Source of the DNA: Longivirga sp036510975
Lineage (GTDB): Bacteria; Actinomycetota; Actinomycetes; S36-B12; CAIYMF01
Length of the DNA: 16,372 nt
NCBI GenBank assembly: GCA_036510975.1
Contig: DATCCY010000107.1
Coordinates: 1 to 16,372 of the forward strand
Reading direction: 5' to 3'
Below the pieces are notes generated by a model. That model ran no database searches, was not told the origin of the DNA, and was given only the letters and a program-made list of their open reading frames with translations. Made by a program: the position numbers and the translations under genes. This document shows, piece after piece, positions 10,848-16,372 of the stretch (position 1 is its first letter; each line of letters begins with the position of its first letter).

Positions 10848-13826
10848 GTGACGTTCGACTCGCCTGCAGGCGGACAAGGGCACGGACCGGGCGGCAGCGC
10901 CGTCGTCGGGGAGCCCGCGCGCCGCAACCGCGCACTTCTCTGGACCCTCGCGGTCCTGGGTGTTGTCGTGTTCGGCTTCATCCTGTTCTCCGGCTTCTAC
11001 ACCGATCTGCTCTGGTACCAGTCCGTCGGCGCGTCGAGCGTGTTCACGACGCAGCTCTACACGAAGCTCGGACTGCTGCTGTTCTTCGGCGGGCTCATGG
11101 CCGTCATCGTCGGCGTCAACATGTGGATCGCCTACCGGGTGCGCCCGGTGTTCCGACTCATGTCGCCGGAGCAGGCGAGCCTCGAGCGCTACCGCATGGC
11201 GCTCGACCCGATCCGGCGCGTCGCGATCGTCGGCATCCCGCTGGTGCTCGGCCTGCTCGCCGGCGTCAGCGCCACCTCGGAGTGGAAGGACTGGATGCTG
11301 TTCCGCAACGGGACGGCGTTCGGCACGGTCGACCCCCAGTTCAAGGTCGACGTCGGCTTCTACGTCTTCACGCTGCCGTTCGTGCGCTTCGTCGTCGGCT
11401 TCCTGTTCGCGGCGGTGGTGCTCGCGTTCCTGGCTTCCGTCGTCGTCCACTACGTCTACGGCGGCATCCGGCTGCAGCCGGCCGACGACCGGTTCAGCCG
11501 AGCGGCGCAGGCCCACCTCGGCACGCTCATCGGTGTCTTCGTCCTGCTCAAAGCGGTCGCCTACTGGCTCGACCGATTCGACGTCACCCTGTCGACCGAC
11601 GACTTCGTCCCGGGCGTGACCTACAAGGACGTCAACGCGCTGCTGCCGGGCCAGACGATCCTCATGTGGATCTCGGTCATCTGCGCGGTGCTGTTCTTCG
11701 TCAGCGCGTTCCGCAACGGCTTCACCCTCGCGGTGACCGCGCTCGTCCTGCTCGCCGGCTCCGCCCTCGTCGTCGGGTCGATCTACCCGTCGTTCGTGCA
11801 GTCCGTGCAGGTGCGCCCGACCGAGCTGGTGCGCGAGTCGCCGTACATCCAGAACAACATCAACGCGACGCGAGCGGCCTACGCCGTCGACCACGCGGAC
11901 GTGCAGCAGTACACTGCCGCCACGACCGCGACCGATGCCGCGATCAAGGCCAGCGCGGGCACGATCGAGAACATCCGGCTGCTCGATCCCTCGATCGTGA
12001 GCCCGACCTACAAGCAGCTGCAGGGCATCCGCACCTACTACCGGTTCCCGGACTCACTCGACATCGACCGCTACCCGCTCAACGGCAAGCAGCGCGGCGC
12101 CGTCGTGGCGCTGCGCGAGCTCAACCTCGCGGGCATCGACGACAGCCAGCGCAACTGGGCCAACGACCACCTCGTCTACACCCACGGCTTCGGGATGGTG
12201 GCGGCCTACGACAACACCGCGACCTCGGCCGGCGAGCCGCAGTTCTTCGAGAGCAACCTGCCGCCGTCGGGCTCGCTACCGATCGACCAGCCGCGGGTCT
12301 ACTACGGCGAGTACGCGCCGTCCTACTCCATCGTCGGAGCACCCGCGGGCGCGACCCCGCGCGAGCTGGACTACCCCACCGACACCGGTCAGGCCAACTA
12401 CACCTACACGGGCACCGGCGGCATCGCCATGGGCTCACCGCTGAACCGGCTGATCTTCGCGGTGAAGTACCAGGAGCCCAACATGGTGCTCTCGGACCTG
12501 GTGAACTCGGAATCGAGGATCCTCGAGGTCCGCGACCCGCGTGACCGGGTGCAGAAGGTCGCGCCCTGGCTCGAGGTCGACGGCGACCCCTATCCCGTCG
12601 CGGTCGACGGCAAGATCCTGTGGATGGTCGACGGCTACACGACCACCGCGCAGTACCCGGACGCCACGCCGACCTCGTTCGGCGATGCGACCACCGACAC
12701 CGTCACGCAGGCCGCGAAGAACGTCGCGACCCAGACTCGCGACCAGGTCAACTACATCCGCAACTCGGTGAAGGCCACGGTCGACGCCTACGACGGCACC
12801 GTGCACCTCTACCAGTGGGACAAGAACGACCCGATCGTCCAGACCTGGATGAAGGCGTTCCCCGGGACGGTCGAGCCGCTCGAGGCGATGCCGAAGAGCG
12901 TGCTCGCGCACGTGCGCTACCCCGAGGACCTGTTCAAGGTGCAGCGCCAGGTGTTCGCGAAGTACCACGTGACCGACCCGACCGGCTTCTACAGCGGCCA
13001 GGACTTCTGGACCGTGCCGAACGACCCGACGCAGCCGACCGCGTCGACCGCGCAGCCGCCGTACTACCTGCAGGTGCAGATGCCGTCGCAGTCCGCGCCG
13101 GTGTTCTCGCTGACGTCGACCTTCGCACCGCAGAAACGCAACACCCTTGCGGCGTTCATGGCGGTGAGCTCGGACCCCGGCGCCGACTACGGCAGGATCC
13201 GCGTGCTGCAGCTGCCGAGCAACACGACGATCCCCGGGCCCGCGCAGGTGCAGAACAACTTCGAGTCCGACCCGACCACCTCCTCGCAGCTCTCGCTGCT
13301 GCGCAAGGGCGGTTCCGAGGTCGACATGGGCAACCTGCTCTCGCTGCCCGTGGCCGGCGGCGTGCTCTACGTCGAGCCCGTCTACATCCGCGCGGCCAGC
13401 GCCGACGGCTACCCGCTGCTGCAGAAGATCCTCGCCGGCTACGGGGGCAAGGTCGCCTTCCGCAACACCCTCGGCGAGGCGCTCACCGACGTGTTCGGCG
13501 TGTCCACCTCGACGACTCCGGGGGCCGGCGGTGGCGGCACCGGTAGCACGCCGTCCCCGAGCCCGTCGGGCGGCAACCTCACCGCGCAGCAGCGACTGAC
13601 CGTGGCGATCGCGGCCGCGCAGACGGCGTACGACGACGGCCGCGCGGCGCTCGCGAAGGGCGACTTCACGGCCTACGGCCTCGCCCAGGACCGGCTGGCA
13701 CGGGCGCTCGCCGACGCCGCGGCCGCGCAGAAGGAGCTCGGCCTGTCGTCGCCCACGCCGTCACCGTCGGCGGGTCCGACCGTGTCGCCCTCGCCGTCGA
13801 CGAGCGCCAGCACGGGCTCGGCTTAG
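10848..13826 (+). CDS. UPF0182 family large membrane protein
   Basis: A 992-residue protein with a membrane N-terminal third and a large soluble, presumably extracytoplasmic remainder. About seven hydrophobic helices lie at roughly 29-51, 72-94, 125-142, 178-204, 226-244, 277-297 and 300-322. Family hallmarks are FYTDLLWYQSVGASSVF after the first helix, FKVDVGFYVFTLPF before the fourth, RESPYIQNNINATRAAY after the last, and YYGEYAPSYSIVG further on. The C-terminus has two Pro/Ser/Thr/Gly-rich linkers (TPSPSPSGG; the final SPSPSTSAS) around an alanine-rich helix, typical of actinobacterial members. Function is not established. The GTG start is set by the leaderless promoter at 10835. No terminator is evident before the tRNA promoter. 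Confidence 0.96.
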   Translation: MTFDSPAGGQGHGPGGSAVVGEPARRNRALLWTLAVLGVVVFGFILFSGFYTDLLWYQSVGASSVFTTQLYTKLGLLLFFGGLMAVIVGVNMWIAYRVRPVFRLMSPEQASLERYRMALDPIRRVAIVGIPLVLGLLAGVSATSEWKDWMLFRNGTAFGTVDPQFKVDVGFYVFTLPFVRFVVGFLFAAVVLAFLASVVVHYVYGGIRLQPADDRFSRAAQAHLGTLIGVFVLLKAVAYWLDRFDVTLSTDDFVPGVTYKDVNALLPGQTILMWISVICAVLFFVSAFRNGFTLAVTALVLLAGSALVVGSIYPSFVQSVQVRPTELVRESPYIQNNINATRAAYAVDHADVQQYTAATTATDAAIKASAGTIENIRLLDPSIVSPTYKQLQGIRTYYRFPDSLDIDRYPLNGKQRGAVVALRELNLAGIDDSQRNWANDHLVYTHGFGMVAAYDNTATSAGEPQFFESNLPPSGSLPIDQPRVYYGEYAPSYSIVGAPAGATPRELDYPTDTGQANYTYTGTGGIAMGSPLNRLIFAVKYQEPNMVLSDLVNSESRILEVRDPRDRVQKVAPWLEVDGDPYPVAVDGKILWMVDGYTTTAQYPDATPTSFGDATTDTVTQAAKNVATQTRDQVNYIRNSVKATVDAYDGTVHLYQWDKNDPIVQTWMKAFPGTVEPLEAMPKSVLAHVRYPEDLFKVQRQVFAKYHVTDPTGFYSGQDFWTVPNDPTQPTASTAQPPYYLQVQMPSQSAPVFSLTSTFAPQKRNTLAAFMAVSSDPGADYGRIRVLQLPSNTTIPGPAQVQNNFESDPTTSSQLSLLRKGGSEVDMGNLLSLPVAGGVLYVEPVYIRAASADGYPLLQKILAGYGGKVAFRNTLGEALTDVFGVSTSTTPGAGGGGTGSTPSPSPSGGNLTAQQRLTVAIAAAQTAYDDGRAALAKGDFTAYGLAQDRLARALADAAAAQKELGLSSPTPSPSAGPTVSPSPSTSASTGSA

Positions 13827-13841
13827 CCCGTTCGAGGCGAT

Positions 13842-13871
13842 TTGCCCGGGATCGTGGCGGCCACGTACAGT
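13842..13871 (+). promoter_or_regulatory. Promoter of the initiator tRNA gene
   Basis: TTGCCC (13842-13847) and TACAGT (13866-13871) are separated by 18 bases. They would start transcription about 23 bases before the tRNA. This is the clearest -35/-10 pair in the window and fits a strong stable-RNA promoter. Confidence 0.7.
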
Positions 13872-13900
13872 GAGTCTCGACGTCGGGGCGACCCGATCGA

Positions 13901-13974
13901 CGCGGGGTGGAGCAGCTCGGTAGCTCGCTGGGCTCATAACCCAGAGGTCGCAGGTTCAAATCCTGCCCCCGCTA
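13901..13974 (+). tRNA. Initiator tRNA-fMet (CAT anticodon)
   Basis: A 74-base cloverleaf without encoded CCA. The acceptor arm is CGCGGGG / CCCCGCT with discriminator A. The first base pair is an unpaired C1 x U72, and the anticodon stem has the three consecutive G-C pairs (GGG before the loop, CCC after) around CTCATAA; both are initiator features that exclude elongator tRNA-Met. The T arm contains GGTTCAAATCC. The 3' end of such genes is a common integration target, which fits the disordered gene content downstream. Confidence 0.96.
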
Positions 13975-13991
13975 CTGAATAAGCGCAGGTC

Positions 13992-14033
13992 AGAGGCATG
14001 ATCACCGATCTTGGTGGTCGTGCCTCTTTCCTT
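13992..14033 (+). terminator. Rho-independent terminator of the tRNA transcript
   Basis: AGAGGCATGATCACC (13992-14006) pairs with GGTGGTCGTGCCTCT (14013-14027), 15 pairs including two G-U, around a six-base loop GATCTT. It is followed by TTCCTT. It lies 18 bases after the tRNA. Strong stem and T-rich tail make it convincing. Confidence 0.8.
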
Positions 14034-14207
14034 GTGGCCGCAGCGTGACCGCAAAGATCATTCTTGTGTCCCTGGATCGCGGCACGTGTTCGTGGATGCG
14101 GAGGCGGCTGTCGGCCCGGCCGTGCGGCAGGCGGTGTCGCCGCTTGATCGGCGCCTGGTTCCCGGCGGGACCAAGGCCGACAGTTCAGTTGCTCCCCCTA
14201 GCGCCCG
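14034..14207. other. Intergenic stretch between tRNA terminator and toxin-antitoxin promoter
   Basis: No supported gene. Both strands have short open frames (for example 14011-14211 and 14045-14230 on plus) without recognisable family sequence. The start of the stretch (near 14046-14070) is visibly less GC-rich than the backbone, as expected for inserted DNA, but no integrase remnant could be recognised. Confidence 0.35.
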
Positions 14208-14236
14208 TTGACCGCGTGTATCACGCGTGAGACATT
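14208..14236 (+). promoter_or_regulatory. Promoter and operator of the toxin-antitoxin pair
   Basis: TTGACC (14208-14213) and GACATT (14231-14236) are 17 bases apart. Between them lies a perfect inverted repeat CGCGTG-TAT-CACGCG (14213-14227). An operator in the spacer is the usual arrangement for autoregulation by an antitoxin or its complex with the toxin. Confidence 0.55.
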
Positions 14237-14241
14237 GGTGG

Positions 14242-14479
14242 ATGACTGAGGTGAGCGTGCGGGATCCCCCGCAACCACGGCGGGGACGTCCTCGACTCCG
14301 TGCTGCGTGGTGAGCGGGTGACGGTGACGCGGGCTGGCAAGCCGGTTGCTGAGCTGCGTCCGGTCGCTGCGGCCGGAACGCCGGCGTCGGTGGTGCTCGA
14401 TCGCTGGGCGACGATTCCTGTGCTCGACCTCGATGGTCTGCGTGCCGACCTGGACGCGGTGCTGGATCCGTCGCTGTGA
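14242..14479 (+). pseudogene. Phd/YefM-type antitoxin, frameshifted in a C5 run
   Basis: The ATG at 14242 opens MTEVSVRDP, the start of a Phd/YefM antitoxin. In frame it runs into TGA at 14311 after 23 codons. Skipping one C of the run at 14266-14270 restores RNHGGDVLDSVLRGERVT and then VTRAGKPVAELRPV, the typical antitoxin core, to a TGA at 14477-14479. The length of 238 bases is one more than a multiple of three, confirming a single inserted base. The restored product is 78 residues, with the DNA-binding fold N-terminal and the toxin-wrapping tail (ATIPVLDLDGLRADLDAVLD) C-terminal. The end overlaps the toxin start as GTGA. It may be a true mutation, a sequencing error in the homopolymer, or a +1 recoding site (CCC-C). 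Confidence 0.75.
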
Positions 14480-14889
14480 GCGAGCACGAGAGCGGGCTGC
14501 TCGACACCAGCGTGGTGGTGAGCCTGGGTGGGATGACAGATGCGTCGGCGTTGCCGTCACGGTGCTTCGTCTCGGCGATCACCCTCGCCGAGCTCTCGGT
14601 CGGTCCGTTGGTGGCGAGGAACGATGCGGGCCGGATCGCGCGGCAGAGCGTGCTCCAGCAGGTCGAGGCCGACTTCGATCCGATTCCGTTCGATGCATCC
14701 GCCGCGCGTGCGTTCGGCCGGGTAGCAGCGCAGCTGCGCGCGTCGGGCCGCAAGACCAGCGCCCGGGCGTATGACGTCTTGATCGCCTCGACCGCCGTCG
14801 CTCACGGGCTGCCCGTCTACACCCGTAATCCGGATGACTTCGCCGGCATCGACGCACTCGTGGTCGTCGCCGTGGAGAGCGGGTCGTAG
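14476..14889 (+). CDS. vapC: PIN domain toxin, VapC-type ribonuclease
   Basis: A 137-residue PIN-domain protein. All four acidic positions that bind Mg/Mn are present: D10 (LLDTSVVV), E39 (ITLAELSVG), D100 (AYDVLIASTAVAHG) and D121 (TRNPDDF). Length is as usual for VapC toxins, which cleave tRNA or rRNA and block translation until bound by their antitoxin. The GTG start overlaps the antitoxin stop by four bases (GTGA), so it depends on ribosomes finishing the antitoxin frame. Because the antitoxin is frameshifted upstream, those ribosomes would normally stop at 14311, which should lower toxin synthesis too. The toxin reading frame shows no damage. Confidence 0.9.
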   Translation: MSEHESGLLDTSVVVSLGGMTDASALPSRCFVSAITLAELSVGPLVARNDAGRIARQSVLQQVEADFDPIPFDASAARAFGRVAAQLRASGRKTSARAYDVLIASTAVAHGLPVYTRNPDDFAGIDALVVVAVESGS

Positions 14890-14914
14890 CAGCGCGCGCT
14901 CTACTCCCCCGTAG

Positions 14915-15229
14915 GCCGTCGACTACGGCGGCGTCCGTAACGTCCTCACCGCCCTGGGCGACCAGTCGGCCCGCATCGCGCTGATGACCCTGATCGGGTC
15001 CACCAACCGCACCAGCTCCTACAACCGCTCCAGCGAGGGACCGGACTGGAAGCGCCGCTCGGAGCGACTCGTACGCGCCACCGGCCGCCCCTACACGATC
15101 GTGCGCCCCGGCTGGTTCGACTACAACGGACCGGACGATCAGTTACCGGTCCTCCTCCAAGGGGACCTGCGACGCTCGGGCAGGCCCAGCGACGGTGCGA
15201 TCTCCCGCCGACAGATCGCTCAGGTCCTT
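14915..15229 (+). pseudogene. Fragment of an NAD(P)H-binding SDR-like protein
   Basis: In one frame, from just after an in-frame TAG (14912-14914), the sequence reads AVDYGGVRNVLTALGDQ, ALMTLIGSTNRTSSYN, DWKRRSERLVRATGRPYTIVRPGWFDY and SDGAISRRQIAQVL. These are the middle and later segments of NAD(P)-binding (NmrA/YwnB-like) proteins of about 210-260 residues. The N-terminal Rossmann part with its GxxGxxG and the C-terminal end are missing, so it is a remnant. It reads without a stop into the AbiEii fragment that follows, so a hybrid protein from the ATG at 14984 is formally possible, but no ribosome binding site supports it. Confidence 0.75.
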
Positions 15230-15286
15230 GGCCAACAGCTTCCCGCGCGCGCTGCCACCGATCCGCCAGGCCTTAGAGGTCCTGCT

Positions 15287-15691
15287 GTGACACCTGTCGC
15301 GGGTGACTCGCCCGCCGGCGCGGCGCACCTGGCGCTGCGCCGGCAGGCGCGCACCCAAGGGCGGAACACCGAGGAGCTCCTTCAGCTCTACGTGCTAGAG
15401 GGGTTCCTTGCCCGACTGTCCTCCAGCACGTTGCGGGAGCGGTTCGTCCTCAAGGGCGGTGTGCTGCTGGCGGCTCTCGCTGCCCGCCGCCCCACACGTG
15501 ACGTCGACCTCGCCGCCCTGGACATCAGAAACGACGCCGACACGGTCCTGCGCGCCGGACGCGAAGTCCTCGCGATCGAGATACCGATCGACGACGGAAT
15601 CGCGTTCGACCGGCCCGGTCAGCTAGCGGTACCCGGTATGGAACTCGTTGATGTACGGCAGAAACACCGCCACCGTGCCGACGCCGTGTAG
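15287..15691 (+). pseudogene. Truncated AbiEii-type nucleotidyltransferase toxin
   Basis: From GTG at 15287 the frame encodes LALRRQARTQGRNTEELLQLY, then RERFVLKGGVLLAALAARR and PTRDVDLAAL. These hold the GG (G57, G58) and DxD (D72, D74) motifs of the AbiEii/AbiGii nucleotidyltransferase family, toxins that modify tRNA. Recognisable family sequence stops near residue 108 (IDDGIAFD, about 15610); the last 27 codons are antisense to the metallopeptidase gene. Normal members have nearly 300 residues, so more than half is lost, including later conserved regions. The GTG overlaps a TGA in another frame (GTGA), and that frame ends ...PRALPPIRQALEVLL, perhaps the last trace of the cognate AbiEi antitoxin gene. 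Loss of function is likely. Confidence 0.75.
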
Positions 15692-16372
15692 GGCGGCATA
15701 CGCGTTCTTCGCGATGTCTGCCTGCTGCTCGGTGTTGAACGAGGCCAGACCCTGACCGCTGGCAGTGCGACGGGCGAGCTCCGGTTCGCCCCCGTAGTAG
15801 TAGACGCCGCGGATCGCGTGGTAGAGCGTCGTTGTCATGGACACGCCATGCGCGTACTCCCAGGTGTGACCCATTTCGTGGAGCAACCAGGGCAGGTCCA
15901 TGCCCCCAGACAGAGTCCCCACGGGAAAGTTGATGGTCCATGGCGTCGTGCGGGCAAAGCCACCGATGGACATGACCGGGTCTTCTTCGAGCACGATTGA
16001 GTCGTAGTTGAGCGAGTTCCCGAAGACCTCTTGGGCCGCCGTGCGCTCGGCATTCGTGAGACCTCGCCTGGTTTGCACGCTGACGTTCTGATTGGTGTCC
16101 GAGATCGTCGTGTCCCAGATGAGTCCGGGGATGTAGACCTTGTCGTTGTGCGAGTAGATCGCGATGCGAGTGCCGTCGAGAAGTGACACCGCCATGTCGT
16201 GCGCCTTCGGAAAACCAGCGGCGGTGAAGGCGGCTTCGACCTCAGCCTGAGTCGCTCCCGTGGCCCAGAAGCGCTGCAGGTCTCCGCGGGTCGCGCTGCC
16301 GATCTTGCCCGCGCTCCTCAGCGCGGACAGCGCCGAGGCGATCGCTGAAGCGTCGGCGCTCGTCACGTCCAG
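15623..16372 (-). CDS. DUF4157/vgr-related-like zinc metallopeptidase, possibly partial at right edge
   Basis: The minus-strand frame is open to the window edge; the first possible start inside is GTG at 16366-16364, giving 247 residues, but the true start may lie outside. The zinc site is HEMGH (H163, E164, H167) in LLHEMGHTWEYAHGV, with E213 in NTEQQADIAKNAY as likely third ligand. Upstream, VFGNSLNYDSIVLEED and TPWTINFPVG match the order seen in DUF4157 and 'vgr-related' proteins (FG..LDY..V, then a HE.TH.WQY.HG core, then EQQA.I). Those proteins accompany type VI secretion or extracellular contractile injection systems. The end, PYINEFHTGYR, looks natural. The N-terminal 55 residues (LRSAGKIGSATRGDLQRFW) are helical and unlike the core. 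GC content is visibly lower than the backbone. No injection-system genes are in the window. Confidence 0.75.
   Translation of the reverse strand: MDVTSADASAIASALSALRSAGKIGSATRGDLQRFWATGATQAEVEAAFTAAGFPKAHDMAVSLLDGTRIAIYSHNDKVYIPGLIWDTTISDTNQNVSVQTRRGLTNAERTAAQEVFGNSLNYDSIVLEEDPVMSIGGFARTTPWTINFPVGTLSGGMDLPWLLHEMGHTWEYAHGVSMTTTLYHAIRGVYYYGGEPELARRTASGQGLASFNTEQQADIAKNAYAALHGVGTVAVFLPYINEFHTGYR

Noticed and set aside
9726..11894. Minus-strand open frame of 722 codons opposite YlbL and UPF0182
   Set aside because: It is antisense to two recognised genes, overlaps PPA1309 in another frame and has low-complexity charged composition; it is a shadow.
13901..13974. C1 x U72 mismatch in the tRNA as an unusual feature
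   Set aside because: An unpaired first position is normal for bacterial initiator tRNAs, and C-U is the usual form in actinobacteria, so it is diagnostic and not novel.
13950..15300. A second copy of the tRNA 3' end as attachment site
   Set aside because: I looked for the GGTTCAAATCCTGCC segment downstream in the window and found no direct repeat; if an attR exists it is outside.
1..16372. CRISPR arrays, insertion sequences or transposase genes
   Set aside because: No regularly spaced repeats of CRISPR length and no transposase or integrase motifs are visible in any frame.

Overview
The window is very GC-rich chromosomal DNA from an actinobacterium, most likely a member of Propionibacteriales (Nocardioides or Aeromicrobium type). 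The evidence is codon use dominated by G/C in third position, a PPA1309-family gene, a UPF0182 membrane protein, a DUF5679 protein, a YlbL-type PDZ/S16 protease, a Zincin_2 'metalloprotease' and an actinobacterial initiator tRNA. No ribosomal RNA or named marker gene fixes the genus.

Positions 1 to about 13.9 kb are ordinary conserved backbone. From left to right they hold: the N-terminal part of a ThiF/TOMM-like protein (-), an M20 ArgE/DapE-family deacylase (-), a 54-residue zinc-ribbon-like DUF5679 protein (-), a crotonase-fold protein without either classical catalytic glutamate (+), a UbiA-type prenyltransferase (-), a gene-free stretch of about 530 bp rich in short repeats, a YgjP-type M48 metallopeptidase (+), then a minus-strand operon (leaderless 23-codon uORF, Zincin_2 protein, NUDIX hydrolase) with 4-base overlaps. 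On the plus strand follow an atypical SDR protein, a small membrane protein overlapping a YlbL protease, then PPA1309 (-) divergent from UPF0182 (+), and the initiator tRNA with its promoter and terminator.

Several starts are preceded by a TANNNT hexamer exactly 6-7 bases upstream (M20, crotonase, M48, uORF, small membrane protein, UPF0182; PPA1309 has a weaker version). This is the signature of leaderless transcription, and it fixes several start codons.

From the tRNA to the right edge the character changes. Gene debris follows one piece after another: an antitoxin of Phd/YefM type with a +1 frameshift in a C5 run, an intact PIN toxin overlapping it, an N-terminally truncated NAD(P)H-binding SDR fragment, an AbiEii-type nucleotidyltransferase toxin cut off after its GG...DxD motif, and finally a lower-GC minus-strand gene with an HEMGH zinc site. 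That gene resembles the DUF4157/vgr-related metallopeptidases linked to contractile injection systems. This looks like an eroded integration hot spot beside a tRNA gene; no integrase or repeated attachment site is visible in the window.

The most interesting signals are: a helically phased array of DnaA-box-like TG(T/G)GGAC units (4303-4378), an operator-like palindrome over the uORF promoter (7482-7511), loss of both HExxH histidines in the Zincin_2 protein, the toxin whose antitoxin is frameshifted at a CCC-C slippery site, and the orphan injection-system-like peptidase.
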